Shown piece by piece: positions 54,150-64,000 of a DNA stretch of 64,000 nucleotides (positions within the stretch are counted from its first letter, which is position 1; each line of letters starts with the position of its first letter). The notes beneath the pieces were generated by a model, which worked only from the letters and a program-made list of their open reading frames with translations, was not told where the DNA came from and made no database searches. Source of the stretch: Phallusia mammillata (lineage: Eukaryota > Chordata > Ascidiacea > Phlebobranchia > Ascidiidae); NCBI GenBank assembly GCA_003260075.1, contig QLIY01000481.1:43492-107491 (forward strand), in the 5' to 3' direction. A program made the position numbers and the translations under genes.

Positions 54150-56411
54150 ATGGAAAGTAATGATGACATAAGTTTTACAAAAATCTTTAATTACGACAAA
54201 ACCGGAAATGATTGGGATTTACCGGAACAAGCAACTTTGTTCAGTTGTGCCAAGCAGGATGTCAATTCGTTAATTCAGCTAAAGTCATCCCTTAACAAGG
54301 TCAAAAGTTCATTGAACGGCTACGACATAAAGGAGTGGAATAAACACACAAATTACGTAAACCCAGCTGGAAGAATCCTACAAACAGTTAGAAAAAGGTT
54401 TGAACCAGAGCTTCCGACCCAAGCTTGGTGCAAGTTTTATGAAATTTTGTCCCACTACTTGGTAATTCCATTTCAGTGTGACACAAAGTTCAATGCAGTA
54501 CATTTATGTGAAGCACCTGGAGGATTCATTTGCAGTCTCAATCACTTTTTAAAGTCACATGAACAGTTTAAAAATGTGAAGTACACATGGATTGCAAATG
54601 CCCTTAACCCATACCATGAAGGAAATGCTTTGGATCAATGTATATTGGACGACCGCCTGATATGCAAGACACTATGTTCTTGGTACTTTGGCAAAGATAA
54701 CACAGGAAATATAATGCAGCAAGATTTTTTAGATGATCTTAAAGACAAATGTAAATGTCATACCACGTTTGACTCAAACCCGGTAGATCTTGTGACGGCA
54801 GATGGTAGCTTTAACTGTCAAAGTCAACCAGCAGAACAAGAAACCATTGTTGCCCATTTAAAGTACACTGAAGCATTCACAGCATTACACATTCTTGGCA
54901 CTGGTGGTACATTTGTGATCAAAATGTTTACACTGTTTGAGTACCACTCAGTCTCACTTATCTACCTATTCTGTTGCATTTTTGATTCAGTCACTGTCAT
55001 TAAACCTGCCACAAGTAAAGCAGGGAACTCTGAGGCTTATGTGGTGTCAGCAGGTTACTGTGGTTCGATTACTGCAAAGCCATATCTGGATAAAATGGCT
55101 GAATATTTTCCATTTAAAGATGTTGTTGAAAAACATATGTCCATGATTAGTGTTTTTCCTGACAGTTTCCTTGAACAACATGTAAATTGTACCAAGTACT
55201 TTTCTGAGCATCAGAAAGTGGCAATTGGCCGAAATGTGCATCTCTTTCACCACAGATCAAGATTTTTCTCCACTGACATTAAAGCACTTCAGCAGATTTT
55301 TATCCAAAGGTACTTTGACCTTTGTGAGATGCGCCGTATTTCTCCAAACTCCTACATAGTCCGAAATCCTGTTGCAAAGTCTCATTTCAGACAGACACCC
55401 AAGATGGAAGGAACATTTAGCAAAAGGGTGATGCAAAGGAATAATCTTGAGCGCCCAGTTGTAGAACAAAATCTGTGGAATAAGCCTATGGACTTTAACA
55501 GGATGTGTGATGAACCAATATTGAATGGGGTTGTTCTTACATCAGGTTTAGTGCCTAAAGAGATTAATTCTAGTCTGTATTGTTCCACTGATGTGATTGT
55601 CAGCTATTCCAATGCTTACCAAGAAGCAGCAACACATGGTGCATTGCAAGAGACACCACCTACATTACAAACAGGCTCAAAAATGTTGAGTGAAAATTTA
55701 CAAGAATGCATCTGTCATATTATAAGAAGATATGAAGGCCTGGTTACTACCTTATGTTTACTACCAGACACCAGAGATAAAGTTTCATTGTACACCAGTT
55801 GGTTTGAAAGTCTGCTAAAGTCAACATGTCCCAATTCTGTGATGACTTTCCAGTCTATAGAACAGCAGTTTAGTTCAAATTGCACATTAGGAAAGCCAAA
55901 CTTTATATTTTGCAATTTTGTGTCCGATTCAAATCAGGTTTGGTGTGAAGTTAACCTTCGATCAAAAATTATTTGCGCATTAATCAGCATCTTGCAAGCT
56001 CTTCCAAATGGCGGGAGTTGTTTAGTGATTTTACCATCTGTTCTTCTTCGTCTGATTGCACATGCACTGTACATATTTAGTTGTACATTTGAACATATTC
56101 ATATCCAAGCTACGTGCCTGCATCACGCTGATACAGACTTACCAGGGGTGGCAGTTGTGGCTGAAAACTTTGGCTTGCAGGGGTCGGAGACATTAGATAG
56201 AGTACTAAAACTTTTTCAAGAATCTTCAATGGAGTCTTCAGGCATTGTTGAGTTTTTTCCTGCAACATACCTGATGATATCTGAGGACTCATCACTTGCT
56301 ACAAATCCAAAAAGCAAATTTGTTTCTGCTCTTAAAAGTGCAAATGAAGTTTGCTTGGACAAATTAACTACCATGCTGGAGAAGAGATTAAAACTACAAA
56401 CTGCTGTATGA
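54150..56411 (+). CDS. CMTR2: cap-specific mRNA 2'-O-methyltransferase 2
   Basis: A single uninterrupted frame of 753 residues (human CMTR2 about 770). The enzyme 2'-O-methylates the second transcribed nucleotide, converting cap1 to cap2 with S-adenosylmethionine. The N-terminal Rossmann-like domain has QAWCKFYEIL, the SAM-binding HLCEAPGGF (118-126), NALNPYHEGN, DDRLICKTLCSWYFG, TADGSFNCQ and GTFVIKMFTLFE. Lys95, Asp218 and Lys258 correspond to the K-D-K catalytic set; the 40-residue Asp-Lys spacing equals that of the human enzyme. KPATSKAGNSEAYVV follows. The C-terminal half is the diverged, catalytically inactive methyltransferase-like domain, weakly conserved as usual. The start was taken at the first ATG of the frame. 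Being intronless among multi-exon neighbours may be ancestral or reflect retroposition. Confidence 0.95.
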   Translation: MESNDDISFTKIFNYDKTGNDWDLPEQATLFSCAKQDVNSLIQLKSSLNKVKSSLNGYDIKEWNKHTNYVNPAGRILQTVRKRFEPELPTQAWCKFYEILSHYLVIPFQCDTKFNAVHLCEAPGGFICSLNHFLKSHEQFKNVKYTWIANALNPYHEGNALDQCILDDRLICKTLCSWYFGKDNTGNIMQQDFLDDLKDKCKCHTTFDSNPVDLVTADGSFNCQSQPAEQETIVAHLKYTEAFTALHILGTGGTFVIKMFTLFEYHSVSLIYLFCCIFDSVTVIKPATSKAGNSEAYVVSAGYCGSITAKPYLDKMAEYFPFKDVVEKHMSMISVFPDSFLEQHVNCTKYFSEHQKVAIGRNVHLFHHRSRFFSTDIKALQQIFIQRYFDLCEMRRISPNSYIVRNPVAKSHFRQTPKMEGTFSKRVMQRNNLERPVVEQNLWNKPMDFNRMCDEPILNGVVLTSGLVPKEINSSLYCSTDVIVSYSNAYQEAATHGALQETPPTLQTGSKMLSENLQECICHIIRRYEGLVTTLCLLPDTRDKVSLYTSWFESLLKSTCPNSVMTFQSIEQQFSSNCTLGKPNFIFCNFVSDSNQVWCEVNLRSKIICALISILQALPNGGSCLVILPSVLLRLIAHALYIFSCTFEHIHIQATCLHHADTDLPGVAVVAENFGLQGSETLDRVLKLFQESSMESSGIVEFFPATYLMISEDSSLATNPKSKFVSALKSANEVCLDKLTTMLEKRLKLQTAV

Positions 56412-56866
56412 GCAAACTTGGGCCAAGCTCATATACCATATTCGCAGCTAGTTTTTTAAAAGATTTTGTCTGCTTTTGTACTGACTTTAGAGTAGTGCTG
56501 ATGTTAGAAATATAGCTGCATCTTTTTCGTCGGTAGTCTGATTTACTCCCCTTTAAACAAATAGCTTTCATTGCAGTATGGGAGTCTATGTCAAGGATTT
56601 GTCTCCAAAACTTCTAAATTTTATGTCAACATTATGATTTTACTGTTATTTTAATGTACAAAGTACATTGTTTTGTATGTATTGCAATAATGTTGAATGC
56701 CTTGTAGTCTAGATTGATTAACTGCATTGCTTTCATGTTTTTTAAACTGTTTAAAATCTTCCTAGCACTGTATTTTGAAGTTGATTATTATTTTTTATTC
56801 TAATGCATTCTTTTTAACATGCAGTTAGTTTTAGTTATAGTAGTTTCTATAAATTTTGGCTGTAAA
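56412..56866. other. CMTR2-GPATCH4 intergenic region
   Basis: 455 bp of AT-rich sequence between stop and next start on the same strand; no motif could be assigned. Confidence 0.4.
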
Positions 56867-59800
56867 ATGGCTGAGTTTGCAGCTGCACATATGGAAAGAC
56901 ATGGATGGGCAAAAGGTAAGCTTAAAAACTAGCATTTGTGTATAATGCTAGGACACACCCCTTGTTTATTGCATCAGAGTTAATACTATGAATATGGGTG
57001 TTTTTAATTATTTCATATTTCAAAAACTGTTGATTGAAATTTACAATTCTGTGGTTTTTTTAGTTTTTTGATCAGACTTAATTATCATATTAATCACAAT
57101 TACTACATTTAGAAGTCACTTTTGAACTTTATGTTTCAAAAACAATTACTTTGATGAGGACCAAGGACAGTCAAGCAATACGCTTCGTAGTCACACAACT
57201 ATTGAACCTACTTTTATACTTAAATTTAATTATGCCTTGGTTTCATCATTTCGACAATGTGTTTTAGGCAAAGGCCTTGGCAGAAATGAGAGTGGAATTA
57301 GTGAACCGATTAAAGTTTCAATAAAGGCTGACTCAACTGGAGTAAGTACAGTCAAACTATTACAAAATTATGAAAATGTTAATTTCAAATTCTATTTTAA
57401 GGTTGGTCATGATGCGTCGAAACAATTTACTTTTCATTGGTGGGAGCATGCATTTGAAACAGCCAGCAAAAACATTGAAGTAAAGGAAGAGGAGGTATGA
57501 TATTTTGATTAAACTCTGTAACGATTTGCTTTGTAAATTTAATATTGTCTATGATTACAGGATGGTGTTGTCCTTACAGCAGTGGACACATGTATTACCA
57601 CTGCCACCAACAAGATCTACAAAAAGTCACTGACTGCAAAAAGTATGCTCTATGGGAGGTTTGTAAAGGTGGGTTAAGTGCAATTTTTTTTTTGTATTTC
57701 CATGTTTGTATAAACAACAAAGACCCAAGTACGCTTGGACATTGTTATAAGTACTTGCACTTTGATCTTTGCATTAACTTAAGCATTACTGCCCCGCTTG
57801 TATTTCCAATTTAGCGTCTAAAATGAAGGTAGGATACTGGGGATCCCAATAACACTAACTATAAGTCGAACAAGGGTTCCTTACTGAGATCAACCCTGAA
57901 GCAGACCAGCGATCATGACATACTCGTATATATTTCATAGTATGCCAGTCCTATTTAAGGTGTTATACCAAATCAGCAGGAAATCAATAACTATATGCTT
58001 AATTTTTACCATTGGATCTTAATAAAAAGCTTAAAATTAAAATGTTAAGAAACAAGTTTTTGAATTAAATTTTATCTATGTTTAAAGAGTGGAATCTTGA
58101 ACAATGGTCTGATCGAAAAATCAGACAGCAACAATTCATCTGATGAGAGCAGTGATGAAGATGACAGCCACAGACCTTTAACTAAAGATCTACAAATGTT
58201 AACAGATGAAGATTTGTTTAATGCTTGTGGAGGTCGAACTGCTCACAAGTAGGTTTTTAAATTGTCACAGTATAATTTACCGTTTTAAATTATTTAATTT
58301 TTTTAACACTATATACTGATCTGTTGATAAGTTCATTGATAAAAATCGTAAATAGATTTGCATGTGTGCGAAGACATCTGCATGTGTGCAGATTATAACC
58401 ATAATGATATACAGCAATTTTGAAAAAAAAGAAACGTTTGAACAATAAAGTTGGTCACTTTTTATGTCTATGAAATTTAAGTGCAAACTTTGTATTTAAG
58501 ATTTCAATAGAATTAACGTCTTTCAAATCTTTTTGTGTAGAGGTGCCAGACATGGTATGAAGCTCAGTGGGAAACTAGCAAGGCTTGCTGAACAAGAAGT
58601 AATGTAACCAATTCTTTTGTTAACAGTATTTATGGGTCCCCTTCCCTGAAGGGGACACATGTTGATTTTACTCGATTTGTTTTTTTCTTTGCTTTTTTTT
58701 CTTCCCTGAAGTTTGTCCACCCCACTTTGCCATGAAATGTTTGATGGATTTCGATGAAACTTTCAGAGATGGTAGATATAGTTATGCAGATGTGCCATCT
58801 ACTTCGTTTGTCTTGATAACCCCAGTATTTAACCCGCTAGACGCCGAACTGTAAAACGTTTTTGTAGGTTGCTGCGCACCACAAACAGAAAATTTCTTTG
58901 CTGTAATAGTATAATATAGGCAACAGAACATATGGTACTTGTGTTTGTGCAATACTTGGTGGACGGTTTTGCAGTTGACAGTTGGAGGGGTGTTAACAGC
59001 CTTATGACGTCAGATGTGTTAACGAGTGTTGATAATGACGCCTCTAGTGGTCAAAATTTTAAACATTAGCCGATTTGGATAAAATTTTACAGGACTGTTG
59101 CTTGGGTCATTGTGGTTTCATATTTTATACTTTTGGGTGTAAAACCCCATCAGTTACCCCACTAACCCCCTAAAAAGGGTGAAATTTTTAAACAGTGTTG
59201 GAATTAAATGAAATTTGGACAGTTTGCAGAGTTTGTCATTTATAGGTGTCGATTGTTGTGTTTAACCCTGAAGTCCCAATATTTACCCCTCTTGCCCCCT
59301 AAAATGGGTGAATTTTTTAAACAATGTCTGAATTGGATGAAATTTGGACAGCTTATAGAGTGTGCTATTTATAATTGTTGATTGTTGTGTTCAACCCTGT
59401 CTTCCCAACATTTACCCCACTAGCCCCCCAAAATGGGTCCATGTTTTTAACAATGTCTGAATTGAATGACATTGGGATGGTTAGTAGATTATGTCATTTT
59501 TAGGTGTCGATTGTTATGTTTCACCCTATAACTTTAACATCTACCTAACCAGCCCCCTAAAATGGGCGATTTTTTAAAACTGTGTCGGAATTGAATGAAA
59601 TTTGGACAGCTTGTAGAATTTGTTATTTATAGGTGTCGATTTTTGTGTTTCACTTTATTTTGCCACTATTTATCCCTTCTTTTCTATAAATAGAGCACTA
59701 AATAGGACAAACTTCAAACAACGTGTGAATTGAATCAGATTTTCATTGTTAGTACTTTTAATAGCATGATTATTTAAGCGAAGATCTGACCACAGTTTTT

Positions 59801-60404
59801 CTTAAAACACCAAACTTACTGATGGTTGTCTTTTGAAATGCATAGTTTTTAACTTTGCATGTGTGGGGGACCCATGAGTTTCTGCCTGCAGAAACAACTA
59901 AGGTTATAAAAGACAGTGGGTGGCATGGGACCCAATATAAAAAAGTGTAGGGAATATATTAACGTTTCAAAATAGGTTATAGTGTATGTGCAATTGAAAT
60001 ATGTGCTGAGCCACCCTTCTAGTTTTATCTAACATTGTTTTTCTTTATTGCAGACCAATACCACGGAGGTAAAAATATCTAATAAGCCGAGAAAAAAGAA
60101 GAAGCATAAGGCAATGGAACAGAATTCGAGCGCAAAAGCAACTTGCACTACCAATGACAAATTAACAGTTTCCCAATCTGATATAACAGTTAGAAAAAAG
60201 AAATCTGCAAAAGGAAAAAAGAATAAAAATAAGAATTTGAATAAACTGGAGGGAGAAAGTGCCGAAATTAACTTAAATTGTACAAAGAAGAAGAAAAACA
60301 AAAGAAAAGCTGACAAACACGAAATTTCAGCAGTGTCCAAGAGGACTGAAAAAGATGTCCCGAAAAAGAAGAAAAAGCGGAAGGGCAAATTGGCTGAAAC
60401 GTAA
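56867..60404 (+). CDS. GPATCH4: G-patch domain-containing protein 4
   Basis: Seven exons (56867-56915, 57268-57341, 57402-57494, 57561-57668, 58088-58248, 58541-58598, 60054-60404) give 297 residues. The G-patch is at the N-terminus (MERHGWAKGKGLGRNE, GISEPIKVSIKADSTGVGHD). The middle has an acidic Ser-rich stretch (SSDESSDEDD) and the family hallmark LFNACGGRTAHKGARHGMKLSGKLARL. The last exon encodes a very Lys-rich tail with repeated KKKK/KKKRK clusters, as in nucleolar proteins. G-patches activate DEAH-box helicases; GPATCH4 is linked to DHX15 and nucleolar/snRNA modification in mammals. Intron 6 (1.45 kb) carries a composite repeat. An AATAAA lies at 60427-60432. Confidence 0.93.
58632..59875 (+). 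mobile_element. composite repeat: inverted ends, hairpin and 129-bp minisatellite
   Basis: The element starts ATGGGTCCCC and ends GGGGACCCAT, a 10-bp inverted repeat. Next to the 5' end is a perfect 9-bp hairpin, GTCCCCTTC and GAAGGGGAC separated by CCT. From about 59050 to 59680 about five diverged units of ~129 bp follow, each with an AAATTTGGACAG-like core. The first ~200 bp recur at 63794-64000. It has no coding capacity and no clear target duplication. Confidence 0.6.
59050..59680 (+). repeat. 129-bp minisatellite, about five units
   Basis: The AAATTTGGAC core or its variants occur at about 59081, 59211, 59340, 59470 and 59598, spacing 128-130 bp. Units also share CCCCCTAAAATGGG and TATAGGTGTCGATTGTTGTG. 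Confidence 0.75.
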
Positions 60405-60686
60405 AACGTAGCTTTTATGATTTGCCAATAAAAAATTTAGGAGATTGTCATTGTTTCTAAAGAAGGGTGTTGTTCAAAATATTGTCTTAGAAATCAGCGA
60501 AATTAGATTATTCAGTGCGGAACAAAATGTTGCTGAGTCATCGCCACGCTCCAATACGTTTTGAGCGAGCGGTGATTCAGCAAACGCGTGCTTTGGTCAG
60601 CAAGAAATGTAGCTTGGCAAATGGCAACAATGCGATAAGGTGTACTTAATATCGTAACATGCCAAGTAAATGACGACGGCTCTATT
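60405..60686. other. short GPATCH4-EDEM2 intergenic region
   Basis: 282 bp from stop to the next ATG. It holds AATAAA (60427-60432) and several AG acceptor-like sites, for example after ATTATTCAG at 60515, that could serve trans-splicing. Confidence 0.45.
60427..60432 (+). terminator. polyadenylation signal of GPATCH4
   Basis: Canonical AATAAA 22 bp after the stop codon. Confidence 0.6.
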
Positions 60687-63600
60687 ATGTGGAAGGAATG
60701 TGTCCTGCTTTTGGTTATTACACACATATCGACTGGAATAGATCCCCATTCTTCTCAATACTTTTCTTCCATACGGTAGGTTTTTTTCATTAGCATGTTA
60801 ATATTTTTTTCACATTTTGATTTCTCACTGCAGGGAAAAGGTGAAGGAGATATTTTACCATGCATACAATGGGTATTTAGATAATGCTTACCCATATGAC
60901 GAGTTACGTCCATTGACATGTGATGGGGTCAACACTTGGGGCAGTTTTTCTCTGACTCTTGTGGATGCATTGGACACATTAGCAGTAAGATTCTCAAAAT
61001 ATTGGCTGTGAAACTCTTGTCATAAGCTAAATATATATACAAGCAAAAATTTGGTGTGAAAAAACGTGACTTTTTCTGGTAATATAAACTTTTACTTTTG
61101 TCTTTCAGATTTTGGGAAACTACACTGAATTTAGAAGAGTTGCCAACTTGTTGGTAGACACTTTGGATTTCAATCAAAACATTAATGCATCTGTGTTTGA
61201 AACCAATATAAGAGGTTAATATTGTGGCCACAATATTGTTTGACTTTATTGATCTCCATTGAAAAATGATGGTGCGGTTTGTACTACCGCATTGCTGTTA
61301 GATTCCATCAAGTTTTAACCACATCAGTTATACTACACCATAAGTTTTGAAAGAGCTTAAAATAGATACTAATGGACAACCAGACATCATAATAGCAGAC
61401 TGTTTGTGAGGATTACACCTATCGCCGACAACCAAACTAGGTAAAAAAAAACAATTAAAAAAATATTATTTTACAGTTGTTGGGGGATTGCTGTCCGCCC
61501 ATTTGCTTGCTCCGAAAGCAGGAATGGAAGTAGACCCTGAATGGCCCTGCAAAGGACCATTGTTGACTTTGGCAGTTGACCTGGCAAAAAAGATATTACC
61601 TGGTATTAGTTTTGTTGTTGTTGTTGCAATGTAATTCACAGCATACAACTGCGATTTTTGTAGTGGATTGTTTGCAAACAAAACAACCTGATTGTATGTG
61701 CAGCATTTGATACACAAACTGGAATGCCTTATGGAACAATCAACCTTAAATACGGTGTTGATCCAAAGGAAACACCTGAAACCTGTACCGCTGGAGTTGG
61801 GACATTTCTTGTAGAATTTGCAGCATTAAGCAGGTTAACTGGTGACCAAAGCTTTGAAAATATTGCTCTTAGGGCTGTACATGCTCTTAACGCATCAAAG
61901 TCAGCTTTAGGTATGGTAAGTGATTTGTATTTTAATTCTTAATCAACTATCCATGATTGTTAGAAAAAGAGTGTTTTGTTCATTTAAGCTTGCTCATGAG
62001 TCTTAAAATTGTGATATCATATAATTATATCTATACAAGACACAATATTTATTTTTTTGAAGACACACATTTTTGTGTATTCTCTCCTAAATGTTTATGT
62101 CATAAACATTAAAGTTACAAATGTTCTATTTTGCTATTTGTAAGTGTGTCATAACTGTTCATTTGTTCTGTGTTTTTACTGTCCTAAAACTGTTTTGTTT
62201 GGGCACCTCCACCATATTTTATAGTAGTCACACACTTTTATAGATTGGAAATCATATTAATGTTGTCACTGGAAAGTGGACAGCATTAGATGCTGGAGTT
62301 GGTGCAGGAGTGGACTCATATTATGAATACTTAGTGAAGGGGGCAATTATGCTTAACAAACCTGACCTGATGGACATTTTTAAGGGTAAGTTGCATTTCT
62401 TAAAAAAATATTTGTCTGTGGCAGCAGTTGGCAAATCACTGCTGCAAGCACCATAGACTTAACAGCATTATTTTCAGGAGCTGTTTTAGCCAAAGTTTAG
62501 TGGCCCAGAACCAGCCTGAACCTAATTATTATTTTTTATACCTGAACTAAGCCTGAAAGTTAGATTTGCATGTGTAAAATTATGGCGCAAATGTGGCTAA
62601 TTTCGAATTCAACATGTTTTATTCATGCCATGTGTTGATATGGATAACTATTTTAGAATTCCTGAAACCAATTGAGCAACACATTAAACAAGGAGACTGG
62701 TACATGTGGGTAAATATGAATACTGGACACACAACAATGCCCGTCCATCAATCTCTGGATGCATTCTGGCCAGGGCTTCAGGTATGATACATTACTGATA
62801 ATACATTGCTACAGAGATTTAGCATTTGGATAGCCTCCGTACTGCTAAAAATCAATTTTCCAACCAATTTTTATGCTCTTTATTTTCACTGTCAATCCAG
62901 TAAACTGTGTAAACCCAATCAGTACGTTATGTTGATAGTAATCTTTTTTTTAAAATGATGCAATAAAGATTGTAATAAAGCAATGTTACATCAAATATGA
63001 CCCAACCAAGTACGTAGTAACGTGGGTGCTCAAACTGTGGGTAACCAGTAGGCACTAATACCACTTATATTTTTAAAGTTACCCACATACATATATTTTT
63101 TTAGACTTTGTATGGTGATGTTGAAAAAGGCTACAAAACCCTACTCAACTACTATTCTGTGTGGTATCGATATGGTGGCACCCCAGAATTCTTCAGCATA
63201 CCTCATAATGCACCTATACAAAAACGTGAAGGTTATCCTTTACGGCCAGGTACAGTCTCCTTGTTAGCTGACACCTGTAAATGTTTTGAAATAACGTGTT
63301 AAAAAAATCAGATTTGTAGTCTAATTGTAAGTTGGAAGACAGTGTTTTTGTAAAAAGGTTTGTTTTACGATCCCTTGCGGTATGTTTGAAAAACCTTATC
63401 CGTAGGTCTACGCGTTATCGTGCACTGTACTACACGCATTTGTTATTTACCCTGATGAAGGCGACATGTATAGGGACGTCGAAGCGTCGGTATAAAAATA
63501 CAATTGCAAGAAGAATTCTATAAATTTTTATCCTTAGGTTTACAAATGTACGTCCAATCTTATTTTAAACAGCTTTTATGTTAAGTTTGCGTGACCTTAC

Positions 63601-63739
63601 TGGAAATAAATTTTTAGAGCTGATTGAAAGCACTCTGTTCATGTACCGGGCAACCAAAGACCCAGCACTTCTTGAATTCGGCGAAGCTTTGCTTTATTCC
63701 ATCAACGCAACTGCTCGAACCGAGTGCGGCTTTGCAACG
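60687..63739 (+). CDS. EDEM2: ER degradation-enhancing alpha-mannosidase-like protein 2, partial
   Basis: Nine exons are visible (60687-60775, 60834-60984, 61109-61214, 61477-61602, 61704-61915, 62244-62385, 62657-62781, 63105-63249, 63618-63739), in phase, giving 406 residues; the rest lies past the right edge. EDEM2 trims the first mannose of Man9 glycans on misfolded ER proteins to start ERAD. A signal peptide ([15 protein letters not shown]) is followed by the GH47 domain: [11 protein letters not shown] with a conserved acidic residue and the cysteine used for disulfide pairing with an oxidoreductase partner, [70 protein letters not shown] and [14 protein letters not shown]. The ATG was chosen because it alone gives a signal peptide in phase with exon 2. 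Confidence 0.95.
63450..63503 (+). repeat. retroelement-tail motif, possible hammerhead remnant
   Basis: It reads CCTGATGAAGGCGACATG, then GGGACGTCGAAGCGTCGG and TATAAAAATAC. The reverse-strand copy at 31808-31856 shares GGCGAC, the GACGTCGAA hairpin and the flank. CTGATGA and GAA(A) are the hammerhead core blocks, which Penelope-like elements are known to carry. It lies in EDEM2 intron 8. Confidence 0.45.
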
Positions 63740-63793
63740 GTAAATCGATGTACAGTATGGATTTGTATTTACGCGCTAACGTCTAAAATAATT

Positions 63794-64000
63794 ATGGGTC
63801 CCCTTCCCTGAAGGGGACACATATTGATTTTACTCGAATTGTTTTGTTTTTTTTCTTTTTGTTCTTCCTTTGTTTTTCTTCCCATAGTTTGTCCGAATCG
63901 TTTTTCCATCAAATGTTTGATGGATTTGGCTGAAATTTACACAGATGGTAGATATAGTTATGTAGATGTGCATCCCACTTTGTTTTTGTTGATAACCCCA
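63794..64000 (+). mobile_element. second copy of the composite hairpin repeat, cut by window end
   Basis: It repeats the first ~200 bp of the element at 58632, including ATGGGTCCCC, the 9-bp hairpin, GATGGTAGATATAGTTATG and TTGATAACCCCA, with scattered substitutions and a length-variable T-rich part. Confidence 0.75.

Noticed and set aside
60029..60388. Minus-strand Phe-rich 119-codon frame
   Set aside because: It is the antisense of the Lys-rich GPATCH4 tail.

Overview
The window reads as animal nuclear DNA: multi-exon genes with GT/AG introns, about one gene per 5-6 kb, AT-rich introns, and scattered hAT-like MITEs and tRNA-derived repeats. The gene set (SLC7 transporters, a FAM43-like PTB protein, a ZP protein, DPM1, ZC4H2, CMTR2, GPATCH4, EDEM2) is that of a compact invertebrate deuterostome. 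The compactness and the strong difference between apparent haplotypes suggest a tunicate such as an ascidian. That assignment is an inference.

Layout. 1-7941 (minus): 5' part of an xCT/LAT-type SLC7 gene, with two coding exons and a 5.7-kb intron; it runs off the left edge. 10803-14111 (plus): a single-pass membrane protein with a ZP-C module and a furin site. 17880-21816 (plus): a FAM43-like PTB/PID gene. 22091-30559 and 31979-40578 (plus): two tandem b(0,+)AT (SLC7A9)-like genes with the same exon lengths and phases across the core. 42581-43095: an acyl-CoA synthetase C-terminal fragment with a frameshift. 44959-46781 (plus): a claudin/PMP22-type four-pass membrane protein. 47692-50474 (minus): DPM1. 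51069-53436 (minus): ZC4H2. 54150-56411 (plus): intronless CMTR2. 56867-60404 (plus): GPATCH4. 60687 to the right edge (plus): EDEM2, nine exons visible.

The most important structural point is technical. The plus strand holds 23 runs of ten or more C and no comparable run of G. Fourteen are exactly 10 C long and three are long (53, 91 and 74). At most of the short ones the sequence restarts in a diverged copy of what was just read. They look like gap filler between overlapping contigs from two haplotypes. The repeated exons around 19.7, 23.5, 25.3, 26.0 and 32.1 kb are therefore probably allelic duplicates, and the 91-C run probably hides most of exon 3 of the second SLC7A9-like gene.

Functionally, three genes are heterodimeric amino-acid transporter light chains. 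DPM1 and EDEM2 act in ER mannose donor synthesis and ER glycoprotein quality control. CMTR2 makes cap-2 mRNA, GPATCH4 is a nucleolar-type G-patch protein, and ZC4H2 is a coiled-coil zinc-finger protein. CMTR2, GPATCH4 and EDEM2 are packed head to tail with 455- and 282-bp gaps, and ZC4H2-DPM1 with a 594-bp gap. I found no clearly new system. The best leads are the ZP-C-only protein, the SLC7 cluster, a composite hairpin/minisatellite element in GPATCH4 and EDEM2 introns, and a possible hammerhead-like retroelement tail.
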